Below are positions 53,213 through 64,000 of a stretch of DNA of 64,000 bases, piece after piece. The translations under genes were made by a program, and so were the position numbers. The notes beneath the pieces are model-generated. The model worked only from the letters and a program-made list of their open reading frames with translations. It searched no databases and had not been told where the DNA came from. Source of the DNA: Doris montereyensis (Eukaryota > Mollusca > Gastropoda > Nudibranchia > Dorididae). Position 1 is the first letter of the stretch. Every line of letters starts with the position of its first letter. The stretch is taken from contig JAXRKP010000237.1 in the NCBI GenBank assembly GCA_037039925.1, positions 322,501 to 386,500 of the forward strand. Direction: 5' to 3'.

Positions 53213-54765
53213 CATATCAAATACTCATCATGTCCATATCAAATACTCATCATGTCCATGTCATATACCCATCATGTCCATGTCACATACTCATCATGTC
53301 CATCTCACATACTCATCATGTCCATGTCACATACTCATCATGTCCATGTCCCATACTCATCATGTCCATGTCCCCTACTCATCATGTCCATGTCACATAC
53401 TCATCATGTCCATGTCACATACTCATCATGTCCATGTCCCATACTCATCATGTCCATGTCACATACTCATCATGTCCATGTCACATACTCATCATGTCAA
53501 TGTCACATACTCATCATGTCCATGTCACATACTCATCATGTCCATCAGTCCATGTCCCCATACTCATCATGTCCATGTCACATACTCATCATGTCCATGT
53601 CACATACTCATCATGTCCATGTCACATATTCATCATGTCCATGTCTCATACTCATCATGTCCATGTCACATACTCATCATGTCCATGTCACATATTCATC
53701 ATGTCCATGTCACATATTCATCATGTCCATGTCACATACTCATCATGTCCACGTCACATACTCATCATGTCCATGTCACATACTCATCATGTCCATCAGT
53801 CCATGTACCATACTCATCATGTCCATGTCACATACTCATCATGTCCATGTCCCATACTCATCATGTCCATGTCCCATTCTCATCATGTCCATGTCACATA
53901 CTCATCATGTCCATGTCATATATTCATCATGTCCATGTCCCATACTCATCATGTCCATGTCATACTCATCATGTCCATGTCCTATACTCATCATGTCCAT
54001 GTCCCATTCTCATCATGTCCATGTCACATACTCATCATGTCCATGTCCCATACTCATCATGTCCATGTCACATACTCATCATGTCCATGTCACATACTCA
54101 TCATGTCCATGTCACATACTCATCATGTTCATGTCACATACTCATCATGTCCATGTCACATACTCATCATGTCCATGTCACATACTCATCATGTCCATAC
54201 TCATCATGTCCATGTCCCATACTCATCATGTCCATGTCACATATTCATATGTCCATGTCCCATCATGTCCATGTCCCATACTCATCATGTCCATGTCCCA
54301 TACTCATCATGTCCATGTCCCATACTCATCATGTCCATGTCACATACTCATCATGTCCATGTCCCATACTCATCATGTCCATGTCACATACTCATCATGT
54401 CCATGTCCCATACTCATCATGTCCATGTCCCATACTCATCATGTCCATGTCACATTCTCATCATGTCCATGTCACATACTCATCATGTCCATGTCACATA
54501 CTCATCATGTCCATGTCACATACTCATCATGTCCATGTCACATACTCATCATGTCCATGTCCCATACTCATCATGTCCATGTCACATACTCATCATGTCC
54601 ATGTCCCATACTCATCATGTCCATGTCACATGCTCATCATGTCCATGTCACATTCTCATCATGTCCATGTCACATACTCATCATGTCCATGTCCCATACT
54701 CATCATGTCCATGTCCCATACTCATCATTCCCATGTCACATACTCATCATATCCATGTCCCATGA
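53213..54765. repeat. Large minisatellite, 22-bp unit
   Basis: About 70 units starting ATGTCCATGTCACATACTC, with CAC/CCC variants at one position and a few short units. The plus strand is free of stops in all three frames, giving ORFs of 511-612 codons. They share one 22-residue periodicity (22 bp x 3) and are not considered genes. Confidence 0.95.
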
Positions 54766-54777
54766 CTCATTACTCAA

Positions 54778-55015
54778 AGGTGAGCGTAGGGCAATCAGGA
54801 GAAGAGTCCTGATTTTCCCAGCCATACGGCATGCACAGTCTGGTACTTTGTCACTGCTTTCCACGACGCCTTTAATTTCGCCGTGTCTGAATAAACCGCA
54901 CCGTAATACCAATTTGCCTGCTGCGTTATCAGGAGGATCAGAAAAATGTGCCCGGACATTTGTGGTAGACGGACGCTCTACCGACTGAGCTACCTCATTC
55001 ACCGACTTCGAACCC
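54778..55015 (-). repeat. tRNA-headed SINE (Lys-type A box)
   Basis: Minus strand shows GAGGTAGCTCAGTCGGTAGA then GCGTCCGTCTACCAC, an almost perfect tRNA D-arm/A box, followed by unrelated body sequence (CGGGCACATTTTTCTGATCC, GACTGTGCATGCCGTATGG). No T-arm at tRNA distance, so a SINE rather than a tRNA gene. The 110-codon ORF across it is incidental. Confidence 0.65.
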
Positions 55016-55754
55016 TTGTTGTAGCTTTGTTTTCTCAGTGAGTACCTAAGAACCATATCGCTAGTCATTGCTACAGTGAGTCTCCAGACAACAGACGACC
55101 CAAGAAGAGTGTGTGTATAGAAGCAATAACATTAATTATCCGATGACATGTGCAGAGATGTTATCGGACATTTCCAAACCTGGCTCACACTTGCTTTGCA
55201 TAGAAATGGTGGCCATTTTAAGCATATTTATTCGTTTTATCCTTTGAAACAATGAAAAAAAAATTGGTTGATTTTGTATTTGTATTTGTATGAAAAATCA
55301 ATCTTTATTGATTGTCATTGTGTTCACTTTTAATGGGTTCACTATTGCTGCGTTGCGAAACAGTAATGTTAATTTGAAACTGATCCTTCAATGCAAGTTG
55401 CCAATTTTGACACATTAAAAAAAAAACAACAACCCACGTTTATCCAGTCCATTAATACTGAGTGTATAACTATAAGAGTCAAATTTTCTGTCCCGTGGAA
55501 ATTTGCAGATCAAAAACCTCCAAAAAATGTCAAAAATATCATGTCCTAAAAAAAATAAGAAAAGAAGATAGAAATTTGCATGAAAGTTGTAAAATCTAAT
55601 ACAAAAACACTGATGCATTCAAGCTTTCTTCATTGAGATTGAGATTTGTTCTCATCTCAGAAAAGACAAGATTGTAAATGGAGAAGCGTGTCTCTACATC
55701 AGTTGAGTTCAGACATGAGTTTTTTAGTGTTTTTTAAATTTTATATTTGCTTTC

Positions 55755-56065
55755 ATTTTACCCACATCCACAACTAAGGTGATCTTGGGGGGGTTCTGAT
55801 AGGATTAAAAATTTTCTCGGATTACCATGTAAACAACGAATGCTCTACAACATGCACAGTGTGATGTGCTATGCACACGGGACCTCCCCTTTACTGTCCG
55901 TCTCCCATGGGACTAGGTGTTGACCCCCCCCTACCTGGATCAGGAGCACAGGTTTTACTTGAAAAAAATACTGAAGAAAAAACTGTTTAACCTGGTGGGG
56001 ATTGAAGCCATGCCCTTTTAGTTGAGATGAGAGGCCTCTAACTCTAAACTAGCGAATCCCTTCAG
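55755..56065 (-). repeat. Family E, copy at 55.8 kb
   Basis: Minus orientation: GGGATTCGCTAGTTTAGAGT head, CTCAACTAAAAGGGCATGGC, CCTAGTCCCATGGGAGACGG, TGTTGTAGAGCATTCG and GGATGTGGGTAAAAT end. Confidence 0.55.
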
Positions 56066-56500
56066 ACATGAATACATGACTAGTACATGTATTTTCTAGC
56101 ACACTTTACAAGTTCTGGAACATCTGAGCTGGCCTTATTCCTAAAGACTATCTAGTATCTATCAGGTTGACCGGCATAAACCCCGACGTATATAGCCCTT
56201 GTTCCAAAATATTCTTTGTAGATCTTCTTGTATATCTTGATATTTTTTTGCCGGAACATGTCACTGTCAGCTTCTTCTGCTGGTTTATCGTCACCTCCTC
56301 TCTCCCCTCATCACTGCTTTAATTTAAAATGTCTTTCCGTTTTAGAGTAGTCACAGATCTACACGTATCTCATTCATAAATGGTTGGAGATAACTTCAAA
56401 GGACCTTGACCAATGTTCACAGTGACTTTAGGCTGTTTGTATCATTGATATTTACCACGTCTACCATAATACGAAGGAGCCACAGTGGAGTGAAATCAAA

Positions 56501-56709
56501 GGCGAAATATGACAATAAGTGACAACTCCACTAATAAAGACAGAACAAAGATCATTTGTTTTGAACTCCATCTATTAGTTTATTAGTGGAGCACATCACG
56601 CAGTGCACGTTATAGATCATTCGTTGTTTACATGCTAATCCGAGCAAAATTTAAATTACATTTGTTCTGTCTTTATTAGTGGAGTTGTCACTTATTGTCA
56701 TATTTCGCC
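56501..56709. mobile_element. Foldback-type MITE with 49-bp perfect inverted repeats
   Basis: The left arm, starting GGCGAAATATGACAATAAGT, is repeated as an exact reverse complement ending at 56709, 49 bases long with no mismatch, around a 111-bp centre. No coding capacity. CCACGTCTACCAT (56456) and CCACATCTACCAT (56708) form a near-direct repeat around it, perhaps a target-site trace. Confidence 0.75.
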
Positions 56710-56754
56710 ACATCTACCATGTGCGGTGGTCTCAGTGTAAATTAAGTGTAAATA

Positions 56755-57275
56755 TTGGCCCTTCCTTAGGAGAATCTTTACAACTGTCCTCAAAATGCAA
56801 AAAAACGCTACAAGGCTTTAGTAAAACCAGCCTTAGATTATGGTAGATTTAGCTGTGTCTGGGACCCACATAAACAGACTTACATATAAGAAATTGAGAA
56901 AGTACAAAAAAATGCAGCTTTGTAACTAATAATTATACATATACTAAAGGAAATACAAAAACCACAATGAATCAATTGCAATGAATACCTTTAGAAGAAC
57001 ATAGAGCCAGAAATAAAATTAATATTTTCTTTACGGTTATTATAAATGATCAACTGTTTATTCCATTAGATCAGCTTAAACTTAATACAAAAACAACCAA
57101 ATCAGGCTGTCAAACATACATGGTTCCATCTTCAAACATTGATTGTTACCTGCACTAATTTTACCCTAGTGCAGTAAGGCTGTGGAATTGACTGTTGTCA
57201 CTGCCAACAGAAATAAAACTCAGAAATAGCACTGAAGACTTTAAAACAGAATCACATCACTTTAAAAACACCTAG
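56755..57275 (+). pseudogene. Non-LTR retrotransposon reverse transcriptase C-terminal relic
   Basis: Broken frames read YKALVKPALDYG, WDPHKQTYI, EIEKVQKNAAL, PLEEHRARNKINIFF and PSAVRLWN. This is the C-terminal thumb and tail signature of Jockey/CR1-type reverse transcriptases (YK.LV.P.LEY...WDPH....I..IEKVQ..AA ... RR ... VR.WN). Stops and the lack of an upstream polymerase core show a truncated, dead copy. Confidence 0.75.
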
Positions 57276-57530
57276 AATCGGATTAATATTTTTGGGTTAA
57301 AATTTAAAAAAAAGCACTGACCGTAATACTCAAGAGTTGAATTGGTCAGTTATTATGAAAGAAAAAGAAGAAGAGGAAACAGCAAGAGGGAAGCCATATG
57401 AACCAGTGAAAGGGAGGAAGTATAACCTGCCAGTAGTGTTGGCCACCCATCCCACTGACTTTAAGGGGTTGCATTGAACAACATAATAAATCAAACAATA
57501 AGGAAGAAAAAGGAAAATCCTTGATCAAAA

Positions 57531-57651
<121 letters not shown>

Positions 57652-58189
57652 AGAGAGACAGGGAGAGACATCAAAGACATCAAAAGCGAGTGACACATAC
57701 CAATATTTGATGGTGATGAGGGACTAATCAACAAAAACATAGTCTACATAATCCAAAAACATGAAAAGGGAATCAATCAAATAATTGTTTTCATTTTCAA
57801 GACTACATGAGAGCAACTTTTATTAGTAATATTAGCACTTAAGCTCATTTCTTAACTTAATGGGCGCTACACAACAGCACATTTCAACAGTTATACACAA
57901 TGGACATATGAACACATGTAAAACATCAAATACTAGGTACCAAAAGTAATATATTAATAATAATTAATAATAACCTAAACTTCAACTGCTCTCTTTTGTA
58001 GCTGTGATTATGAACACATTTGTTATGGAGAACATTGTGTGTAAACAATACTGACTACAAAATTGTACATGTTTACACATGTATCGATGACAACTTTATA
58101 TTTTGTTTCCAAATGCATGCAATATACATGTGGTAATACACAGTATAATAATAAAGTTATGGAATTTATCTGACACTACTTTTCAGTCT

Positions 58190-58490
58190 TGTGACCCAAT
58201 CGACAGTCTTGTGAGTTTGTACTCAGGCCAACACTGGTTCAAAAGCCTGATGTCGTCTTTGTTTTACTCTTGTGACACACACTTCACTTTGCTTTCCTAA
58301 CTTGACTCAAGCGTAAAGGAGTATCCAGCTACAAGTAGAAATGATCCTGTCAGAAGAGAGTTAGTATGATGTGCTGACCAGGCAGCTGCACTGTATCCCA
58401 GGGAGTAGACAAGGATTTTAAATGAAAATGGCCTGCCCAAGTATAAATGATGTAAAGTAAGTGAATCTACACTTGAATTTTTTATTGTCA
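58190..58490 (+). repeat. Family B (tRNA-derived SINE), copy at 58.2 kb
   Basis: GGCCAACACTGGTTCAAAAG head, CTAACTTGACTCAAGCGTA, TATCCCAGGGAGTAGACAAG and AAGTATAAATGATGTAAAGT, in the same order as the other family B copies but more diverged. Confidence 0.62.
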
Positions 58491-59119
58491 TGATCAGAAA
58501 TCGATGAATTAGTAACATTATAAGAAGTTTTCTTGACCGCAGGCAAATAATCTTTTTTCAAATTATTCAAATACTGTCTTGATCCAAAGTTAATACTATT
58601 GAATGGGCTGTTTTGGAGTTCACTTTAGCCTCCTTCTGATGAATAAATTAAAGATTAGTATGCAGTACAGTACTGATTGTGGAAAGCAAGCAACAATAAT
58701 TTGTGATTTCTGTCGCCCACTATATTAAATGTGTCAAGTGTTATGATAATAGTTCTTTTTTCTTTTGCACTTAATTTGAATTATATCAACTACTATTTAC
58801 TATTTCATGTAAAGTCATGCATAGTTGAAGACTAAAGATTAACATTTGTAACAAAATGTACATGCTCCAGAAAGGTGTACAGTTATCATTTAAACTGGCA
58901 CTTTATGGTACATTGCTTTCAATAAAACTAACATTTAAATTACAGAGAAAGAGGAGAAGTATCCTACAGCAATATTTAAAAAACACTTGATGAACACAAA
59001 AATGTGGTGGTAATGTTTGTATACTCAAACTATTCACACATAAAAATGCAATTTAACCCAATATAATATGATTATAAATATTTTCTATTGCTCCAATACT
59101 GGCAAATTTGACACAACCA

Positions 59120-59230
59120 CCCCCAAAAAAAAAAAAAAAAAAACAAAACAAAACAACAACAATAAAAAAACAACAAAAAACAACAAAACAAACAAACAAA
59201 CAACCTAAAACAACAAGAACAAAGCACAAA
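59120..59230. repeat. A-rich (CAAA)n simple repeat
   Basis: A long A run followed by CAAAA/CAACAA units, downstream of the SMYD4-like stop. Confidence 0.8.
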
Positions 59231-59600
59231 AAATGCAAAACAAAATCAAGAAAACAAATCATTCAAACCATTTCCCTGAAGTAAAGAACAATTGCACACA
59301 ACACACACAAACACAAACACCTGTGTTTACAGTCTATTTCACTTTCACATCTAAAAATATATCATTTCATAAGACACAAGGAATACAGAAAGCTTTTTCT
59401 ATTATTCAACAAATGAGCTTTTATGTACATGTGTAAGTGTAAGCTCTAAGTAGGAAAACAGCAGTTCTTGATAATGAAAACTGTAAGTAACACAGCTACA
59501 CGACTGCTAGTAGCATAGTTTAAGTTTCTTTGCTCTTTATAATTTTATAATTAAAAGACATTCACTAGCTTCATGCACGAAATGCATTCAAGTTTTTCAT

Positions 59601-61690
59601 TTAAGCTGACTCTGCAAGTGACAACGGATAGCAATTTGCCATCATAACAAGACACTGTTTGAATGCTTCTTGACAATCATTGATATCTCTCCAGGGACGG
59701 CAGATTTTGCTCTCAACCAGTCTCAAATAAGAGAGAAGGAATGAAATATTTTCAGCAGAGTTGTTCCCATCAATGACAGAAGTTAACACCTCTCTGTAAG
59801 CAGATTCCATTTCTCCCATCTGTAACAGAGGGGCAGATATGTCCTGACATTTTCCACAGTTGTGACACCTGGATTGTTCAGTAGCACCTTCAACTGGGAT
59901 CGGGACACGTCCGTCGCATTGAACGCATCGGAAGACAGGTATCTCACAAGGTATGTCAAAGTATTGGGGCCAGTCATTGACACAGGCCTCGCAAGCACAG
60001 GAGAAAAATATTGAGATTTCATGTCGGTCTGCCTAGTTGCCAAGGTCATGGTGGGGTAAAGCGCACCATAGTTGTCCTGAGCTCCTCACCAACTCGAATG
60101 CTTCTTATTGCCCGTACGACACATATATTACCAAACGAATGACGAACAACAGATGGGTCACAAGAATGGTTGATTAAACTCAACACCGGATAAATAGCAG
60201 CGGCAAGTTCCTCCGTCGCTGACATTGCAGGATGTTCTTGATTTAATGCTAGCTCTGAGACTTCGTGAGCATTGCAGGGAAGCATCATGAGGTTCCTGAG
60301 AATGTGGCCGCCAACGATGCATTTGTGTGGTGATAGTAGTTTCATCTAAAACTTTGTCCGATGACAAATCATTTCCAGGTTCTGAACAGTGATCTTTGTC
60401 CAAACTGTCGCTGTCAATTTCGTTTAATACAGAATCTTGTGATTTATTGACTTTTTCAACTTTTGGGAAAACCCAGCCAGCTCCAGATGTTTAAGAAGAA
60501 ACAAAGCTGTTATAGTTCTAGAAAACAAATCCTTGAAAGATCGATCCTCCAGCGTGATGAACCAAGCTATAACATGCCCCATAATCATCAGATCGATACA
60601 TTCCATCCTCCCCAAAACCATTGAGTAGATCCACCTGCTGGAAATCTTTAACATTTATCAGTTTCTCATAACCGGCAGTGAGAATCATTCTTGTTGCCAG
60701 CAAACCTAGATCTCCCTTATTGCTTTGAATGCTGTCTAGAATCTTACACTCAGCCCAGTGGAATTTTTTCCAAGCCACGGCTCTACACTCTAGACTACAG
60801 AAGGCTACACCACTACACTGCTGACATGGAATTACCAGGGCGAGCCTGTTACACAATAGTGACAGTGGGTGAGATTGAATTGCTTCAACATCACAGAAGA
60901 AATGGGTTTTCAACAATCAACACATCCCCAATGTTGATATCTTTGACTGCGTAGAGACCCTGCCACCAAAACTGTCTAATTTCACTTCAACAATATCAGA
61001 CAAACATGGCACTTCTTTATTAGAATCTGACTTAAAGTGGGAACACCAGAATGGCAACAGTTATATTGTTTTATATCAATACTAATGGATTTGCCTTTGA
61101 TTGCAGAACACTGAGAGATTGCTCTATTCATGTCTTCCACCATTTCTTGTTTTGTATCCTCCTTGATGTCCCGGCACATGAGAGGGTTACTATGGTCTGT
61201 TGAAAGCCTTGATTCTTCTTCTTTGTGCTGAAGATAATACATCCTGCCAATGCGCTGATAGAGCTTGTAACAGCTGGTTTTGGGATAATTGTGTAAAAGG
61301 CGAGCTCAATATCCTGAAGACACAAGGCATAGTATTTCATGTAAAAGTTGGTGAGAGATCTATTGTTGTATGCAAGTGCCAAGTTTTTCAGAGTCGTCTG
61401 GGGCTTTGAGAATACTTTGGGTGTAAAATTTGTGAGCTTTTATGTAGTTTTTCTCTTTGAAAAGTTTGTTTCCTCAGCACGTAATATTTCAGCATCACGT
61501 TTGTCTTTAACTCTGAATTTTCTCGAGGCTGAAAAAGTTCATGACACTCAGGCAGTTTGTAAAGGCAGCTTACTCTCTGTGTATCTGTTGAACACTGTGA
61601 AAATTCAGCGACAAACTGTTCATATCGATTTGACGACTGCAGCAGATTTATAATTTGAGACTGTAGGTGTGCTTTTATTGAAGTGTCCAT
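59601..61690 (-). CDS. SMYD4: SMYD4-like TPR/SET/MYND protein (single coding exon, many frameshifts)
   Basis: SMYD4 is a SET/MYND lysine methyltransferase with TPRs. The ATG at 61688-61690 follows TTCCAG directly, so a 5' UTR intron is likely. In order: MDTSIKAHLQSQIINLLQSS start; TPR segments RAEETNF, YNNRSLTNFYMKYYALCLQD; split SET start GLYAVKDINIGDVLIVENPF; MYND zinc finger with CHYC, CQQC, CSLEC and H...C (near 60750-60870); SET core IYPVLSLINHSCDPS at about 60160-60190; post-SET CACEAC near 60000 plus a further CVQC/CHNC/C cluster; C-terminal KICRPWRDINDCQEAFKQCL. TAA at 59601-59603. Length 2,090 nt (about 697 codons) against 804 residues in human. At least ten one-base indels break the frame. 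Catalytic and zinc residues are all present, so the source gene is probably intact. Confidence 0.9.
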
Positions 61691-62971
61691 CTGGAATGGA
61701 TGAAAAATATTAATGGAACAACATCATTATACAAGTATGAGTATCCTCTATAAATGTTAGGTGTTTCTTCTCTATCACTACATGGTACATTTCATGTATA
61801 GATTTTTTAAATCACAGACTGGGCGATTCAAGCAAAGAATAAATCTGTTATCATACAGCATCTATGCAGTATCATGCAAATTTTTATTATGCAAATCAGA
61901 TAATTCTACTGAGCATCAGGTGATGGGCATCTTGCTGCTTACTTTTTAAAGGCAGGGGGAGGGGAGGAGGGGGAGGGGAATGCCATTTTTGCTGAAAATG
62001 GGACAAATCTCGTCCATCATACTAATGGATAGAGCAGTTCACAATGATATCTAAATGAAGCTCAGTATTGATTCTTTGAATTTAAACAATTTTTTTTAGA
62101 AACGATACAAAAACACTACAGGCCTATTTTTAAACACAGCTATTATCGATACAAGCCAGAAATATTATCTAAAGTACGGCAAGTTGGTACCCATTTTGAT
62201 CGTCACAATCTACGCTATAAAAAAAACCCCACTCTTCTGGGGATCTTTTATGAATATTGCCTTAGATCGTCTGGAAAATATGGGACATAATCTGCACACC
62301 TTATATCAAAAGGCACTATCTCAAAAGCAGTAGAAAGGTGCTGGTGCACTTGAAACAATGTCGATAAGAAGTAGTTGAGAGCCTCTTAAGTTTTTATGAT
62401 GTTTCAAAGTATTATCCTACTCTTTTCTTAAGTTTATGGGAGAAAAATATATTCAAATAACTGAAAAAAATAGGATTTTCTCAAAATGTTATGTTTTGTT
62501 CATTAATTCCTATCTACTTTTTTTATTTCTCAATGTACCTTCATAACATTTGGTATATAATAGTTCAGTGGGGGAAAACAAAAAAATAGTCAGATACTTT
62601 TTTTCGATATGTATTGTAGTTTTGTAAAAATTGAATTTTTGTGTAGGCCTACAATATTTTTTTTGTATTTTTGGGTTGTTCTCATGTGCTAATTTCAAAA
62701 ATTCATAAATACAAAAAGTACTAATAAAACAAAAATCCAATCTGATCAAATTTAGATATTGTATGAAATAAGGTGTGCCAAGTTTGAAAAAATGTGTTGA
62801 AAAATGTAGAAGCCTATCAATATTGGTAAAATTTAGGGGCAAATCCATGATGGCCGCTATTTCCATGGCCACCTGGAAGCATAAAAAAAACAACGAAATA
62901 TTTCAACTCAGCACACCATGTCCATTACACATACACAACTTCAATTGATAGGAACAAATGGGAAAATTTGC

Positions 62972-62992
62972 ACCCCCCCCCCCCCCCCCCAC
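62972..62992. repeat. Poly-C run
   Basis: About 18 C directly 5' of a family A fragment. Confidence 0.8.
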
Positions 62993-63050
62993 CCCAATTA
63001 ACCCTGAGATCACTGCATATGGACAAGGTAAAACCCGATGAAACAAACAA
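62993..63050 (+). repeat. Family A, 3' end fragment
   Basis: Follows a poly-C run. AATTAACCCTGAGATCACTG and ACCCGATGAAACAAACAAAC are the family's last blocks. Confidence 0.55.
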
Positions 63051-64000
63051 ACAAAAACACAAGGAAAGATTATGGTCAATATATAACAAAACGAAAGTCA
63101 GTCACTATCGATTCAATGGTTGGTCTTAGTCCGATATAATGTCATACTGTGCATTGTGGTTGATTTTTGAACTACTTGTGTTCAAACATAATACTATCCG
63201 TTGTCTTGAGTCTCTCTCACCGTATCAGATTGTTGTCTCAAACAGTAAAGAAATTCTGTTGCAACTGAGAGCAACCTGTCAAAAACATAAACATGCTTTT
63301 AATCTCAGTTCTGTCTCTTGGATGTACCTGACTGGAAATTATTCCATGCATCATAAATACAAGCCTAATTAACAAAATCAAGAGTAAGGGAGAAATTCCC
63401 TCTATACCTATGCTACGGCCAGTCAGAGTAACCAGGATGAAGATGGACATTAAAAAAAAAAGTTCAACATAAATGCGTCTTTTAGCAAATATGAGAAAAC
63501 CACCAAACAAACTGGCCAGATTTGATCCCCTGACTTCTGAGCTCATGAGTTTGCGGACCAAATGAGAGAGTTATTCATATTTTAATTGATACTGACCAGG
63601 AAAAACCCAAAAATTTTTGCATACAAAACTTTTGAACTGATTGCAACTGTTTGCCAACTCATTTTGTGACCATTGTGTAAGCACCCCTGGACATTCCCCA
63701 TTGGAAACATTTAACTTAAGGCCTACTGAAAATACGGCTGGCTGGCTGTTATCTGTGACACATTGCTCACTATGGGACAACTCAAGGGCTAGAACATTGT
63801 GCATGTTTGGGTTGTCCCATAGCAAACAACAAGCAAAATTGCATACTGAACCATTCATTAGAACCATAACATGAACTTTTTTTCTCCCGTATCAGCAAGT
63901 AAGGTAGGATTTTCTTCTGAAATTTTGATTTAAAAGTCAATGTCATAATTACAACCTACTGCCAGTTATCCGACATGCTCAGTATATCCATCACACTTTC

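Larger units (their letters stand above)
61691..64000. other. Region upstream of the SMYD4-like coding exon
   Basis: The AG directly before the ATG suggests a 5' UTR intron, but I cannot find its first exon. Contains a degenerate repeat near 62390-62880, a poly-C run and family A fragment, and a small hairpin near 63770-63822. ORFs of 77-127 codons here are not convincing. Confidence 0.5.

Noticed and set aside
53150..54988. ORFs of 511-612 codons rich in His, Ser, Met and Cys
   Set aside because: They are three frame views of one 22-bp minisatellite with no splice signals or non-repeat domain; the periodicity explains them fully.
54960..55012. Possible tRNA gene on the minus strand
   Set aside because: The D-arm/A box is good but no T-arm or acceptor pairing occurs at the right distance; a tRNA-derived SINE fits better.
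54736..55068. 110-codon minus-strand ORF
   Set aside because: It runs across a tRNA-headed SINE and into the minisatellite; no domain.

Overview
This looks like animal (metazoan) genomic DNA: AT-rich, with long introns, GT-AG splice sites, many microsatellites and minisatellites, and several families of short tRNA-derived repeats. The two recognisable genes are ordinary animal genes. The repeat landscape suggests a lophotrochozoan, probably a mollusc, but the species cannot be read from the window, so this is an inference.

Layout. (1) About 0.1-40.3 kb, + strand: a large multi-exon gene of the PLEKHA5/6/7 family (pleckstrin-homology-domain, junction-associated adaptors). Its 5' exons, including any WW domains, lie before the window. 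I place 28 exons. They encode a PH domain (0.8-4.4 kb), a long disordered Ser/Asn/Gln/Pro-rich region (5.6-11.4 kb), a conserved coiled-coil block (18.6-24.1 kb), a second disordered region (24.7-29.0 kb) and a conserved C-terminal charged helix (34.6-40.3 kb). (2) 40.3-50.7 kb: no gene seen, mostly AT-rich DNA, dispersed repeats and tandem arrays. (3) 50.7-51.7 kb, - strand: the last two exons of a gene for a tetratricopeptide-repeat protein that I cannot name. (4) 51.7-59.6 kb: repeat-rich, with a 550-bp tRNA-headed retroelement, a 1.55-kb minisatellite of 22-bp units, a tRNA-headed SINE, a long palindromic MITE and a non-LTR reverse transcriptase relic. (5) 59.6-61.7 kb, - strand: a SMYD4-like gene (TPR + split SET + MYND) in one coding exon. 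(6) 61.7-64 kb: repeats and AT-rich DNA.

A striking property is that both large genes are broken by many single-base indels, some in homopolymer runs, while splice sites, reading-frame content and family signatures are preserved. This looks like uncorrected long-read assembly error rather than two independent pseudogenes. Any protein prediction from this window will be fragmented, and exon coordinates are more reliable than predicted proteins.

I see no bacterial-type system, CRISPR array or functional RNA gene. The accessory content is mobile DNA. There are at least five short interspersed repeat families (called A-E here), three copies of an hAT-like MITE (one with clear 8-bp target-site duplications), a Tc1/mariner-type transposase fragment with an unusual catalytic spacing, and a 0.7-kb inverted-repeat-bounded segment at 11.6-12.4 kb. 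That segment holds a 114-codon antisense open frame that I cannot assign and is the most plausible candidate for something undescribed.
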